Positions 26,439-35,696 are shown, numbered from the stretch's first letter. The stretch: 64,000 nt of DNA from Streptomyces sp. AJS327 (GCF_013450295.1 NZ_SKBR01000003.1:1-64000), one strand, 5' to 3'. The notes: a model not told the origin generated them from the sequence alone. Made by a program: numbers and translations.

Positions 26439-27527
26439 GTGTTACTGACGCTGCGCGAGTACGAGGATGCCGCCAGGGAGCGACTGCCCGCACCGGTTTG
26501 GGACTTCCTCGCCGGAGGCAGCGGCACCGAGTCCATGCTCCACACCCCGCGCGCGGCGCTCGACCGCCTCCAACTCGTCCCGCGCTGTCTGGTGGACGTC
26601 TCCGCGACCGACCCCGGCGTCACCCTGTTCGGAGACCGGCTCGCCGCGCCGCTGGCCGTCGCACCCATGGCGTACCACCAACTCGCCCACGCCGAGGGGG
26701 AGGTGGCGACCGCCCGGGCGGCGGGTGAGTGCCAACTCCCGCTGGTCGTCAGCGTGTTCGCGAGCCGCACCTTGGAGGACGTCGCCGCGGCCGCCACCGG
26801 CCCGCTCTGGCTCCAGCTGTACTGGCTGCGCCGCCGCGAGGTGCTGGAGGACCTGGTGCGCCGGGCCGAGGCGGCCGGGTACCGGGCGCTCGTGCTGACG
26901 GTGGACGCGCCCCGGGTGGCCCGGCGCCCGCGGGACGCGCGCAACGGCTTCGCGCTGCCCGACGGGATACGGGCGGCGAATGTCGACCCCTCCGTCATGG
27001 CCGCCTCCCACCGGGGGAACTCCGGTGATTCCGCCATCGCACGGCATTCCCGGGAACAGTTCGACGCCACCATTAGCTGGCGTGATCTGGAGTGGCTGCG
27101 GGAGCGCACCTCGCTTCCGCTGGTACTCAAGGGAGTGCTCGCCGCGGCGGATGCCGAACTGGCGGTGAAGCACGGTGTCGACGCCGTGGTGGTCTCCAAT
27201 CACGGAGGTCGCCAGCTGGATTTCGCCCGCCCCGCCGTCGAGGCGTTGCCGGAAATTACAGACGCGGTCAGTAAGCGCTGCCGGGTCCTTGTCGACGGTT
27301 CCATCAGACACGGTGCCGACATTGTCAAATGCCTCTGCCTGGGCGCCGACGCGGTTCTGGTGGGGCGGCCCGTGCTCTGGGGGCTGGCGCACTCGGGCAG
27401 CGCCGGTGCCGCCGCTGTCCTGCGCATACTCACGGAGGAGCTGGAGGAGACGATGGCTCTGATGGGGGCGCCGGACATCCGGGATCTCAATTCGTCCGGA
27501 ATGGTGTCGGGAGTGGTCAACACTTAA
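26439..27527 (+). CDS. hmo: 4-Hydroxymandelate oxidase (FMN-dependent alpha-hydroxy acid oxidase)
   Basis: 362 residues from the GTG at 26439, preceded by GGGGGGAG. It is an FMN-dependent TIM-barrel enzyme of the glycolate oxidase family: WDFLAGGSGTESMLHTPRAA, VAPMAYHQLAHAEGEVATAR, WLQLYWLRRREVLEDLVRRA, LVLKGVLAAADAELAVKHGV and the catalytic VVVSNHGGRQLDF (His255, Arg258), then phosphate-binding SIRHGADIVKCLCLGADAVL. In this cluster the likely substrate is 4-hydroxymandelate, oxidised to 4-hydroxybenzoylformate, the second step of hydroxyphenylglycine formation. Lactate or glycolate oxidation is the alternative from sequence alone. Codon 2 is TTA, so translation should depend strongly on the bldA tRNA. 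Confidence 0.88.
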   Translation: MLLTLREYEDAARERLPAPVWDFLAGGSGTESMLHTPRAALDRLQLVPRCLVDVSATDPGVTLFGDRLAAPLAVAPMAYHQLAHAEGEVATARAAGECQLPLVVSVFASRTLEDVAAAATGPLWLQLYWLRRREVLEDLVRRAEAAGYRALVLTVDAPRVARRPRDARNGFALPDGIRAANVDPSVMAASHRGNSGDSAIARHSREQFDATISWRDLEWLRERTSLPLVLKGVLAAADAELAVKHGVDAVVVSNHGGRQLDFARPAVEALPEITDAVSKRCRVLVDGSIRHGADIVKCLCLGADAVLVGRPVLWGLAHSGSAGAAAVLRILTEELEETMALMGAPDIRDLNSSGMVSGVVNT

Positions 27528-27861
27528 GGAAAACGTAAGTCGCCGTGCGGAGATATCCCTTCCATCGCCATTGACCGAAACTGGCGGATGGGCGGTTTTT
27601 CGTGCGCTGGTATTCGATGTGTCCGGGGTTCGAAGAGGATCGCGTCCGCGTCTATCCGTAACAACACAACACGTGCGTGTAACGAATGTATCGACTGTGA
27701 GTTTGCGCAATCCTTGCTTGCATACTCTCGGGTAGTCGTGAAGGCTGTGTGATGCCGCGCAAGACAGGCGACTCCGGGTGAGGTCCATCGTCGAGTGGTT
27801 CCCCGAGAAAGCCTTTCCAGCGGTAACGGGGAAGCCAAGTCTGTACAGGGGAGGGATTCCT
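27528..27861. other. Upstream region of the first adenylating enzyme
   Basis: About 330 bases of noticeably lower GC between hmo and the ligase gene. It contains GGATGGGCGGTTTTTCGTGC, a possible weak terminator of hmo, and TTTGCGCAATCCTTGCTTGC followed by ATACTCTC, where a promoter for the ligase could lie. No gene is seen. The GTG chosen for the ligase at 27862 is preceded by GGGAGGG. Confidence 0.5.
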
Positions 27862-29274
27862 GTGGGCGGAACGCCGCCGCCGGGACCCGTGCACGCCAAC
27901 GGAACCTGGGTCGACGACCTCCTGCTCAAGGGAGACGACCGGCACGACGTCCTCTACCTGAGCGAACCGGTGAGCCGGGGAACCCTGCGCCGTCTGGTCG
28001 CGGAGCGGCAGCGGGAGCTGACCGAGGCGGGACTCCGCCCGGGCGGCACCCTCGCCCTGCGCCTGCCGCCCTCGCTCGACGGCGTCGTCGCGCTGCTGGC
28101 GGGCTGGCGCGGAGGTGCCCAAGTCACCCTGCTCGACCACCGGTTGACCACCTACGAGGTGGAGCAGGCGCTGACCAGGCTCGCCCCGCAGCTGGTTGTC
28201 GAACCGGTCGAGCCCGTCAGCGGCCGACTGCGGGGCTTCTTCGAGATATCCAGCCGCGTGGTGCGGCGGCCGACGGGCCGCCCGGCGCGGAGCGAACACG
28301 TGCTGCTCCAGCTCAGCTCCGGCTCCACCGGCCCCTCCAAGGTCATCGGCCGCACGGTCCTCAGCCTGCGGGACGAGATCGAGCGGTACGGCACGCTGGA
28401 CGGCTTCCCACGGCCCGGCGAACGCGTCGTGGTGCTGGCCTCCGTCGTCCATGTGCTCGGCCTGGTCGGCGGGTTGCTGTACGGACTGGCCCACGGGGTG
28501 CGTACGGTCCTGCCGGAACACCACTCGGTGGACGGCATCCTGCGCGCCGTCGCCGCCGCCGGGGAGCCGACCACGCTGCTCGGCGTCCCCTCCCACACCG
28601 CGCTGCTCACCGCCGCCGCGGCGCCGCCCCAACTGCCCCAGCTCCACCGCATGATCACCGGTGGTGAGGTGCTGAGGACCACCGTCCGGGAGCGGTTCAC
28701 CGACCGGTACGGCGCCGAACTCGGCGCGATGTACGGGATGACGGAGGCCGGGGTCATCGCGGCCGACCCGCGCGGCGGCCACCACCCCGCGCTCACCCCG
28801 GCACCCGGCATGGACGTGCGGGTGGTGGACGGGGAGATCCAGCTCGCGCTGCCCGAGTCGCCGTATGTCGGACTGCTCGACCCGGACCGGTACGTCGACG
28901 GCTGGCTGCGCACCCGGGACGCGGGCGCCCTCGACCCGGCGACCGGGCTGCTCACGGTGCACGGCAGGACCGACTCGCAGGTGTCGGTGGCCGGGCTCAA
29001 GGTGGACCTCACCGAGGTGGAGGCCGCCCTCAGCACCCTCGACGGCGTCACCGACGCGGTGGTGGTGCACGGCAGCGGCATCGAGGCGTACGTCACCGTG
29101 GCCGAACCGGCCCTCGCCGACGGGCTGGCGGCCCGCCTCGCGGACCGGCTCGCCGCCTACAAGCGGCCCCGCGCGCTGCGGATACTTCCCGAACTCCCGC
29201 GCACCGCGACCGGAAAACCGATCCGTAACGCGGACACCCTGCGCGCGGCCACCCGTTCGGCGGCCGCCGAATGA
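27862..29274 (+). CDS. AMP-binding acyl/aryl adenylating enzyme (ligase 1)
   Basis: 470 residues from the GTG at 27862, six bases after GGGAGGG. It is an ANL-superfamily enzyme with the phosphate-binding loop LLQLSSGSTGPSKVIGR, GAMYGMTEAGVIAADPR (A5), the TRD-type hinge WLRTRDAGALDPATGLL, GRTDSQVSVAGLKVDLTEVE and the catalytic-lysine region PRTATGKPIRNADTL at the C-terminus. It is shorter than typical CoA ligases because the N-terminal part is compact. It probably activates an acid as an acyl-adenylate and loads it on the free acyl carrier protein or CoA. The substrate is not predictable by eye; an aryl acid or hydroxyphenylglycine is possible. The gene ends five bases from the convergent phosphopantetheinyl transferase gene. 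Confidence 0.85.
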   Translation: MGGTPPPGPVHANGTWVDDLLLKGDDRHDVLYLSEPVSRGTLRRLVAERQRELTEAGLRPGGTLALRLPPSLDGVVALLAGWRGGAQVTLLDHRLTTYEVEQALTRLAPQLVVEPVEPVSGRLRGFFEISSRVVRRPTGRPARSEHVLLQLSSGSTGPSKVIGRTVLSLRDEIERYGTLDGFPRPGERVVVLASVVHVLGLVGGLLYGLAHGVRTVLPEHHSVDGILRAVAAAGEPTTLLGVPSHTALLTAAAAPPQLPQLHRMITGGEVLRTTVRERFTDRYGAELGAMYGMTEAGVIAADPRGGHHPALTPAPGMDVRVVDGEIQLALPESPYVGLLDPDRYVDGWLRTRDAGALDPATGLLTVHGRTDSQVSVAGLKVDLTEVEAALSTLDGVTDAVVVHGSGIEAYVTVAEPALADGLAARLADRLAAYKRPRALRILPELPRTATGKPIRNADTLRAATRSAAAE

Positions 29275-29279
29275 CCCCG

Positions 29280-30053
29280 TTAGCCGGGGGCCGGAGCGGC
29301 CACCCGACGCACCACGACCCGTGGGCCGCCACCGCTCCCGGCCGGGCCCCGGCCCCCGTCCACCAGCGGCGTCCAACCACCGTGCGAGCCCGCCCCGTTG
29401 CCCCCTCCCGCCGAACCGCCCGGCCCACACGGTCCCTCCGGTCCGCCCGGTGGTCCCGGATCCGGCGCGGTCGCGACGCCCACCACGAACCGCCCCCCGT
29501 CGAGCAGGGCCGCCCCGGACGCCAACCCGGCGGAGCCTGGCACCGGACGTGGCGCGATCCCACCCGCGGCCGGCGGCCACCGGCCGGGCAGCGGTACCGG
29601 GCGGCGCATACCGCCACCCCGCAACCCCCGGCCCAGCGCCTTTCCCACGGACTCCTTCTGGGTCCACAACCACAGGAACGCCGTGGCGCGTTCGCCCTCC
29701 GGAAGGGTGCCCAGCCACTCCGCCTCGGACCCGGCGAACCAGGAACGCGCCAGCGCCCTCCCGGGTAACCGACGTACCGCCTCGATATCGACGCCCACCG
29801 GGGTGCACGCGGACACGGCCACCGCCGCCGCTCCCCGGCCGTGACTCACGCTGACCCGCAGGCCCCCGGCGGCGCCGCCCACGTACGGGCGCCCGCCCGA
29901 CTCATGACCGAGCCAGATCTCCGACGCCCGGACCGCGAGCAGATCCGCGGCGGTTCGCAACAGCATCGAGCGCGCCGTCGCGCGTTCGTCCCGCTCCGTG
30001 GTGCACCACACCACCGTCACCGTGTCCGGGGGCGTTCCCGGATGCTCGTACAT
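29280..30053 (-). CDS. Sfp-type 4'-phosphopantetheinyl transferase
   Basis: 257 residues. It transfers phosphopantetheine from CoA to the serine of carrier proteins. The Mg-binding motif VGVDIEAVRRL (Asp89, Glu91) and the second motif FLWLWTQKESVGKALGRGLR are intact; HGRGAAAVAVSACTP precedes the first. The C-terminal 100 residues are Gly/Pro-rich and unusual. It lies on the opposite strand between ligase 1 and the acyl carrier protein. Its start is only 17 bases from the chosen start of the carrier gene, so the divergent promoters must lie inside coding sequence. Codon 96 is TTA. A transferase inside the cluster supports dedicated activation of the neighbouring carrier. Confidence 0.9.
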   Translation of the reverse strand: MYEHPGTPPDTVTVVWCTTERDERATARSMLLRTAADLLAVRASEIWLGHESGGRPYVGGAAGGLRVSVSHGRGAAAVAVSACTPVGVDIEAVRRLPGRALARSWFAGSEAEWLGTLPEGERATAFLWLWTQKESVGKALGRGLRGGGMRRPVPLPGRWPPAAGGIAPRPVPGSAGLASGAALLDGGRFVVGVATAPDPGPPGGPEGPCGPGGSAGGGNGAGSHGGWTPLVDGGRGPAGSGGGPRVVVRRVAAPAPG

Positions 30054-30070
30054 GAAGTGGAGTGAACCAA

Positions 30071-30334
30071 ATGTCGCACGAGATCCACCAGTTCATCCTC
30101 GACGCCCTCAAGAACATGAACTACGACGTGTCCGAGGTGACCGGCGAAACCCACCTCGGCCCCGCCGGACTCGACCTGGAGTCCCTCGCGGTCGCGGAGA
30201 TCGCGATCCAGGTGGAGGACACCTACGGCGTGAAGTTCGAGGAGGACGAGATGGAGACCGTAGCGCTGCTGACCGTCTCCGGCCTCGTGAAGGAGATCGT
30301 CGATCGCGCCGCAGTGGCCGACGACACCAAGTGA
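30071..30334 (+). CDS. Free-standing acyl carrier protein
   Basis: 87 residues from the ATG at 30071, with GGAG eight bases upstream; a GTG at 30062 would add three residues. It is a four-helix carrier: HEIHQFILDALKNMNYDVSE, the phosphopantetheine site GPAGLDLESLAVAEI with Ser38, and VKFEEDEMETVALLTVSGLV as helices II-III. It is acidic like FAS/PKS-type carriers. It begins the operon ACP - ligase 2 - ketosynthase - hmaS and is probably charged by one of the two ligases after modification by the adjacent Sfp-type transferase. Confidence 0.9.
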   Translation: MSHEIHQFILDALKNMNYDVSEVTGETHLGPAGLDLESLAVAEIAIQVEDTYGVKFEEDEMETVALLTVSGLVKEIVDRAAVADDTK

Positions 30335-30445
30335 CGCCGAATCGCCGTCCGTTGGCCGCCGTCGCTCCGGCCGCCCGCCGCCCGCGGGGGGCCGGGGCGG
30401 CGGGCGGCCCCGGCACGGAGGCACCACAGAGCGGAGAAGCACGCC

Positions 30446-32134
30446 ATGACAGCGAAGAACGACCGCGCTGAGCTGGCCGCAGACCAGTCTCTCGGCGTCG
30501 GCAACGCGCTCACCACCCTGGCCGCCAAGGCGCGGGGCCTCGACCTGCCCACCCTGAGCTTCGACACCGACGTGGACGTGGAGTTCGGGGGCAAACCGGC
30601 CTGGGAGGACTTCACCCTCGCCGAACTCGACACCCGCGTACGGGCCCGGGCGGCGGCGCTGCACACGGCGGGGGTGCGCCCCCGCGACCCGGTGGCCGTC
30701 TGGGTGACCACCGGCGCCGACCAGGTGCTCGGCTACCTGGCCCTCGCCCGGCTCGGCGCCATCCCGGCGTTGATGAACTCCCACCTCACACCGGACATCG
30801 CCGCCGAGTACATCCGGCGGCTGCGCGCCAGCCGGGTGCTCACCGACACCGCGCACCGCGCGCTCCTCGCCGGACACGAGACCGGGGCGCCGCTGCTGGA
30901 CGACGTCGCCCAACTCGGCGCCGCCGACCCGGACTCCGCCCCCGCCCCCTACCGCCACCACGCCGACGAGCCGGTGGTCATCACCCACTCCTCGGGCACC
31001 ACCGGGCTGCCGAAGGCGGTGGCGCACTCGCACCACGGCCTGTTCGCCTCCGTGCGGCACCGGCTGTCGCTGCCCAAACCCCAGGGCCTGAACCGGATGC
31101 TGGGGGCGCTGCCCCCGGCACACGCGGCCACCGTCATCGCGGTGAACCTGGCGCTCACCAACCGGGTGCGGCTCGCGGTGCTCTCCGGGCAGTCCGGCCC
31201 GTACGTCCTGGACGCGGTGGAGCGCTGGCGACCCGAGTGCGTACTCGGCTTCGCCGCCACCTGGTCGGAGTTGGCCGCCGAGGACCTCGACTCCCGGGCT
31301 CTGGACTCGGTACGCACCTGGTGGAACACCGGGGACTGCGCGCACGAGGCGCACATCCGGCGGCTGGTCGCCGTCGGCAGCCGGGACGCCGTCGGCCCCA
31401 ACGGGCGTACCACGCGGCCGGGTTCGTTCTTCATCGACGGGCTCGGCTCCACCGAGATGGGTCACTCACAGTTCTTCATCACCCACACCCCCGACACCGA
31501 CCGGTACGGCCGCTGCGTCGGCAAGCCACACGCCTTCTCGCGGATCGCCGTGTTCGGCCCGGAAGGTGAGCGTCTCGGCCCCGGCGAGGTGGGCCAACTC
31601 GGAGTAAGCGCACCGACGTTGGCTCTGGGGTACTGGAACGACTCGGTCACCACCCACCGCACCCGCCGGGACGGCTACTTCCTCACCGGCGACCTGGTGT
31701 ACCGGGACGAGGCCGGTTTCTACTACCACGTCGACCGGGAGGTCGACTCCGTGGAACTCCCCGACGGAAAACGGCTGTTCACCATGATGGCCGAGGAGCG
31801 GGTACTCGCCGCCTGCCCCGCGGTGCGGGAGTGCACCGTCGTCGCCGTCCGGGAGGAGAAGCCCGAGGCGGAGAGCGGCGACGGTCCGCGGCCGGAGGTC
31901 ACCACCTCCGTGCTGCTGATGCTGGCGGACGGCGCCGACCGGGACGCCGACCGCACGGCGGAGGTGCTGGCCGCGCTGGAGCCGCACGTCGCGGCCACCG
32001 TACGGCGGGTGGTGGTGGTCAGCCCGGACCGTATCCCGCTCGGCCCCACCGGCAAGGTCCGCAAGATCACGCTGCGCGAGCGGTTCCTCAGCGGCGAACC
32101 CCTCGCGGAACCCACCGGGGTGAGCGCCGGATGA
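30446..32134 (+). CDS. AMP-binding adenylating enzyme (ligase 2)
   Basis: 562 residues from the ATG at 30446, with GGAGAAG upstream. Motifs of the ANL superfamily are present: VVITHSSGTTGLPKAVAHSH (P-loop), FFIDGLGSTEMGHSQFF (A5), GYFLTGDLVYRDEAGFYYHV (A7/A8, with the TGD aspartate), and RIPLGPTGKVRKITLRERFL with the catalytic Lys in GPTGKVRK. The region WWNTGDCAHEAHIRRLVAVG differs from ordinary fatty acyl-CoA ligases. It overlaps the ketosynthase by four bases (ATGA), so translation is coupled. It likely provides a second adenylated acid for the carrier protein; the substrate is unknown. Confidence 0.87.
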   Translation: MTAKNDRAELAADQSLGVGNALTTLAAKARGLDLPTLSFDTDVDVEFGGKPAWEDFTLAELDTRVRARAAALHTAGVRPRDPVAVWVTTGADQVLGYLALARLGAIPALMNSHLTPDIAAEYIRRLRASRVLTDTAHRALLAGHETGAPLLDDVAQLGAADPDSAPAPYRHHADEPVVITHSSGTTGLPKAVAHSHHGLFASVRHRLSLPKPQGLNRMLGALPPAHAATVIAVNLALTNRVRLAVLSGQSGPYVLDAVERWRPECVLGFAATWSELAAEDLDSRALDSVRTWWNTGDCAHEAHIRRLVAVGSRDAVGPNGRTTRPGSFFIDGLGSTEMGHSQFFITHTPDTDRYGRCVGKPHAFSRIAVFGPEGERLGPGEVGQLGVSAPTLALGYWNDSVTTHRTRRDGYFLTGDLVYRDEAGFYYHVDREVDSVELPDGKRLFTMMAEERVLAACPAVRECTVVAVREEKPEAESGDGPRPEVTTSVLLMLADGADRDADRTAEVLAALEPHVAATVRRVVVVSPDRIPLGPTGKVRKITLRERFLSGEPLAEPTGVSAG

Positions 32135-33465
32135 GCGCGTCGCCCGTGCCCGGGCCCGCCGCCACGGTCACCGGCATGGGGGCGTTCACCCCGCTGGGCC
32201 GGGGCGCCACCGCCGTCTACGAGGCGCTGTGCCACGGCAGTTCGGGACTGCGCACCCCACCGGCCGGGCATCCGATCGCCGGGGCGATCGAGGCGGCCGG
32301 GTTCGCGCCCGACATCGCGGCGGCCGAGGTGCTGCCGCCCAGCGAGGGCCGCCTCGTCGACCGCTACGCGCTGATGGCGATGGCCGCGGCGGACGACGCG
32401 CTGGCCGACGCGGGCGTCATCGTCGGCACGGACGTGGACCCGGAGCGGGTCGCCGTCGTCGTCTCCAGCGGCGCCGGGGGCCTGGCCACCTACGAGGCGC
32501 AGGGCGTGGAGCGGGCGGAGCGGGGGCCGACCGCCGTCAGCCCCTACCTGCTGCCCGGCATCCTGCCCAACATGGCGGCCGCCCGCATCGCCATCAAGTA
32601 CGGGATCCGGGGGTGGAGTTCGGCCATCGCCACCGCCTGCTCGGCCGGGGCGCACGCGCTGGTCGAGGGCGCCCGGCTGATCCGCCACGGCGAGGCCGAC
32701 CTGGTGGTCTGCGGCGGATCGGAGTCCCCGCTCAACCCGACCTCCGCGCTGGCCTTCCTGCACGCGCGGGCCCTGGCCAGCGGCTGGGACGCCCCGGAGG
32801 CCGCCAGCCGCCCCTTCGACCGGCGGCGGAACGGCTTCGTCCTCGCCGAGGGCGCGGGCGTGCTCGTCCTGGAGCGCGCCGCGCACGCCGACGCGCGCGG
32901 CGCCACCGGCTACGCCGACGTGCTCGGCTGGGGTGTCACCACCGACGCCTACCGTCCCACCGCCCCCCGCCCGGACGGCTCCGGCGCGGCCTCGGCCATG
33001 CGCAACGCGCTCGCCACCGCCGGGCTCCGGCCCACCGACATCGGCTACGTCAACGCGCACGGCACCGCCACCAAGATCGGGGACCGGGCCGAGAGCCGCG
33101 CCATCCGCGAGGTGTTCGGCACCGACGGTCCAGCCGTCAGCGCCACCAAGTCGATGACCGGACACCTGCTCGGCGGCTCCGGGGCGCTGGAGGCCGCCGT
33201 CACCGCGCTCGCCCTCAGCCACGGCGCCCTACCGCCCACCCACAACCTCGAAGAGGTCGACCCAGCCTGCGAGTTGGACCACATCACAGGGACGGCCCGA
33301 CGGCGCCCCGTCGAGGCGGCGCTGTCCAACTCCTTCGCCTTCGGCGGACACAACGTCAGCCTGCTGCTGTCCACCGCGACCACCCACCGGCGGCACGGCG
33401 CCACACCGGCCCGCGCCGCCGGAACACCCGACGAACAGAGCGACAACCGAGGAGCACGTCAGTGA
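32131..33465 (+). CDS. Stand-alone beta-ketoacyl synthase (KAS II type)
   Basis: 444 residues from the ATG at 32131. It is a condensing enzyme of the FabF class with the full Cys-His-His triad: Cys170 in ATACSAGAHALVEGAR, His310 in NAHGTATKIGDRAE and His345 in SMTGHLLGGSGALEA, with Lys340 just before. The C-terminal NSFAFGGHNVSLLL is typical. Unlike type II polyketide pairs there is no chain-length-factor partner, and no malonyl transferase, ketoreductase or dehydratase is encoded nearby. It probably performs one decarboxylative condensation on the carrier-bound acyl group. It is coupled at both ends, overlapping ligase 2 (ATGA) and hmaS (GTGA). Confidence 0.92.
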   Translation: MSASPVPGPAATVTGMGAFTPLGRGATAVYEALCHGSSGLRTPPAGHPIAGAIEAAGFAPDIAAAEVLPPSEGRLVDRYALMAMAAADDALADAGVIVGTDVDPERVAVVVSSGAGGLATYEAQGVERAERGPTAVSPYLLPGILPNMAAARIAIKYGIRGWSSAIATACSAGAHALVEGARLIRHGEADLVVCGGSESPLNPTSALAFLHARALASGWDAPEAASRPFDRRRNGFVLAEGAGVLVLERAAHADARGATGYADVLGWGVTTDAYRPTAPRPDGSGAASAMRNALATAGLRPTDIGYVNAHGTATKIGDRAESRAIREVFGTDGPAVSATKSMTGHLLGGSGALEAAVTALALSHGALPPTHNLEEVDPACELDHITGTARRRPVEAALSNSFAFGGHNVSLLLSTATTHRRHGATPARAAGTPDEQSDNRGARQ

Positions 33466-34526
33466 ACATCGAGGGAATCGACCATGTGGAGATGTACGTC
33501 GGCGACGCACGGCAGTCGGCGTTCTACCTCCGCACCGCCTTCGGCTTCCGGCTGGCCGGGGAGGCGGGCCCGGAGACCGGCGTGCCGGACAGCCGGTCCC
33601 TGCTGCTGGTCCAGGGCGGATTACGACTGGTGCTCACCTCGGCGCTGACCTGGGAGCACCGGGCGGCCGAGTACGTCAGAGCACACGGCGACGGCGTCGC
33701 CAACATCGCCTTCGCGGTCACCGACGCGGCCGGGGCCTACCAGACGGCGGTGGCGCGCGGCGCGACGCCGGTCGAGGAGCCCACCGAACACCGGGGCGGC
33801 GGGGAGCGGGTGGTCACCGCCACCGTCGGCGGCTTCGGGGACGTCGTCCACCGGCTGGTCCAACGCGACCCGGACGGCGTGCGGTTCCTGCCCGGCAGCA
33901 TGGCGACCCTTCCCCGGGACCCGGAGGAGAGCACCGAACTGGTCGACGTCCTCGACCACGTGGCCGTCTGCCTCCCCGCCGGGGAACTGGCCCCCACCGT
34001 CGCCTTCTACGAGACCGTCTTCGGCTTCTCCCAGATCTTCGAGGAGATGATCGAGGTCGGGGAGCAGGCGATGGACTCCAAGGTGGTGCAGAACTCGGCG
34101 GCCAACGCCACCTTCACCCTGATCGAGCCGGTGACCAGCCGCAAGCCCGGGCAGATCGACGAGTTCCTGGAACGGCACGGTGGCGCAGGGGTACAGCACC
34201 TGGCGCTGCTCGTCGACGACATCGTGACCGCCGTCGACACCCTGGAACAGCGCGGCGTCCGCTTCCTGGACACCCCGGACAGCTACTACAAGGAGCTGGA
34301 GGACCGCCTGGGCCGCCCCGAGGTGGCTATCGACGAACTGCGGCGGACCAACGTCCTGGTCGACCAGGACCACTGGGGCCAGGTCTTCCAGATATTCACC
34401 CAGTCCATGCACGTCCGCCGGACGTTCTTCTGGGAGGTCATCGACCGCCACGGAGCCCGCACCTTCGGCAGCGGCAACATCAAGGCGCTGTACGAGGCGG
34501 TGGCCAGAGAGAAGGCCGAGGTCTGA
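33462..34526 (+). CDS. hmaS: 4-Hydroxymandelate synthase
   Basis: 354 residues from the GTG at 33462, with GGAG upstream. It is a two-domain VOC-fold non-haem iron enzyme of the HPPD/HmaS family. The iron triad is visible: His166 in VLDHVAVCL, His246 in GAGVQHLALL and Glu325 in FFWEVIDRHG. N-terminal features VEMYVGDARQSAFYLRTAFG, RAHGDGVANIAFAVTDAAGA and GGFGDVVHRLVQRD, plus the end FGSGNIKALYEAVAREKAEV, match HmaS of glycopeptide producers better than plain HPPD. HmaS converts 4-hydroxyphenylpyruvate and O2 to 4-hydroxymandelate and CO2. Together with Hmo and HpgT it makes L-4-hydroxyphenylglycine. Codon 54 is TTA. It overlaps the ketosynthase stop. Confidence 0.92.
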   Translation: MNIEGIDHVEMYVGDARQSAFYLRTAFGFRLAGEAGPETGVPDSRSLLLVQGGLRLVLTSALTWEHRAAEYVRAHGDGVANIAFAVTDAAGAYQTAVARGATPVEEPTEHRGGGERVVTATVGGFGDVVHRLVQRDPDGVRFLPGSMATLPRDPEESTELVDVLDHVAVCLPAGELAPTVAFYETVFGFSQIFEEMIEVGEQAMDSKVVQNSAANATFTLIEPVTSRKPGQIDEFLERHGGAGVQHLALLVDDIVTAVDTLEQRGVRFLDTPDSYYKELEDRLGRPEVAIDELRRTNVLVDQDHWGQVFQIFTQSMHVRRTFFWEVIDRHGARTFGSGNIKALYEAVAREKAEV

Positions 34527-34630
34527 ACCGCCCAGCCGTCAGTGCATGTTGGGCAGCCCCTCGCGGCCGGACCGTCATGACGGGCCCTCCGGACCGGGGC
34601 CGGTCGGCACCACCGCACGACACATGACCG

Positions 34631-34653
34631 CACCACCGCACCACCGCACCACG
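34631..34653. repeat. 23-bp direct repeat, copy upstream of the PhyH gene
   Basis: The 23-mer starting CACCACCGCACCACCGCACC and ending in ACG occurs here and again, identically, at 35697-35719, just after the PhyH-type gene. It consists of CACCGC units, so simple-sequence expansion is possible, but the exact bracketing of one gene is notable. Confidence 0.8.
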
Positions 34654-34710
34654 AACAGAGGAACCGCACGCCGCACGACCGCACCATGACCACGAGCACG
34701 AAGGAATACC

Positions 34711-35685
34711 GTGACCGCACAGGAAACCGAGCGGACCGCTCACCCCGAACAGCACCCGTCTGACGGGGTGTTGGACCGCACCCAGGACGCGTTCGCCCTC
34801 ACCGAGGAGGAGCACGCGCTCCTGCCCACCGACGCGGACGTCGTCCACTACGCCGAACACGGCTGGTACCTCTCGAAGAAACTCCTCACCGACGAGGAGG
34901 TCGACCTGCTCGTCGAGGCCAGCGAGCGGTACTACGGCGGCCACCGCGACCGCACCCTGCCCCTGCACCCGCCCAAACTCGCCTACTGGCAGCCCTCGGA
35001 CGGTCCCGTCCAGCGGCACAACGACTACGTCCACTACGAGGACGACACCCTCGGCCGGGTGCTGCGCAAGCCGCTGCTCGGCGCCGTCGCCGCCCGCCTG
35101 GCCCAGGCTGAGCGGATACGCGTCTTCCAGTCCACGCTGATCCTCAAGCCCCCGCGCCCGGAGGAGGAGTCGAACATCGTGCCCTGGCACTTCGACCGGC
35201 ACTACTGGGCGAACAGCACCTCCGAGCGGATGCTCACCGCCTTCATCCCCTTCCACGACTGCGACGAGGAGATGGGCACCATCACCATGGTGGACGGCAG
35301 CCACCTGTGGAAGGAGACCTCCGCCAACGACGCCACCTCGCTCCACTTCGCCGAACGAGACCGGAGCGAACTCGACCAGATGCTGGAGGAGAACGCGCAC
35401 TACAACAACGCCGAGGTGCGCAAGATCCCGATGCGCATCCCCAAGGGACACATGAGCTTCCACCACTGCCGCACCTACCACGGCAGCGGTGCCAACCGCA
35501 GCGACCGTCCCCGACGCGCGATCTCCTTCCACCTCCAGGACGGGGAGAACCAGTACCGGCCGTTCCGCCGCTCGGACGGAACCCAGGTCTCCTACAACCA
35601 CGACGCCCTGGTGCGGCGCACCCCCGAGGGCCTTCCGGACTACAGCGACCCGGAGTTCTGCCCGGTGCTGTGGAGCAGCCACTGA
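34711..35685 (+). CDS. PhyH-type Fe(II)/2-oxoglutarate-dependent dioxygenase
   Basis: 324 residues from the GTG at 34711, with GAAGGA upstream. It belongs to the phytanoyl-CoA dioxygenase (PhyH) superfamily. The iron facial triad is His160 and Asp162 in VPWHFDRHYWAN plus His257 in TYHGSGANRSD; the downstream RPRRAISFHLQ supplies the 2-oxoglutarate-binding Arg. Family members in natural-product pathways hydroxylate, epimerise or desaturate free or carrier-bound substrates. It follows hmaS by 184 bases and is bracketed by a 23-bp direct repeat, so it may be a later addition to the operon. It likely oxidises the aryl-amino or beta-keto product. Confidence 0.9.
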   Translation: MTAQETERTAHPEQHPSDGVLDRTQDAFALTEEEHALLPTDADVVHYAEHGWYLSKKLLTDEEVDLLVEASERYYGGHRDRTLPLHPPKLAYWQPSDGPVQRHNDYVHYEDDTLGRVLRKPLLGAVAARLAQAERIRVFQSTLILKPPRPEEESNIVPWHFDRHYWANSTSERMLTAFIPFHDCDEEMGTITMVDGSHLWKETSANDATSLHFAERDRSELDQMLEENAHYNNAEVRKIPMRIPKGHMSFHHCRTYHGSGANRSDRPRRAISFHLQDGENQYRPFRRSDGTQVSYNHDALVRRTPEGLPDYSDPEFCPVLWSSH

Positions 35686-35696
35686 CCGGACCTCGT

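Noticed and set aside
33462..34526. 4-Hydroxyphenylpyruvate dioxygenase (homogentisate pathway) instead of HmaS
   Set aside because: N-terminal and C-terminal segments resemble HmaS, Hmo and HpgT are in the same cluster, and no homogentisate genes are nearby. A single decisive residue cannot be verified by eye, so some doubt remains.
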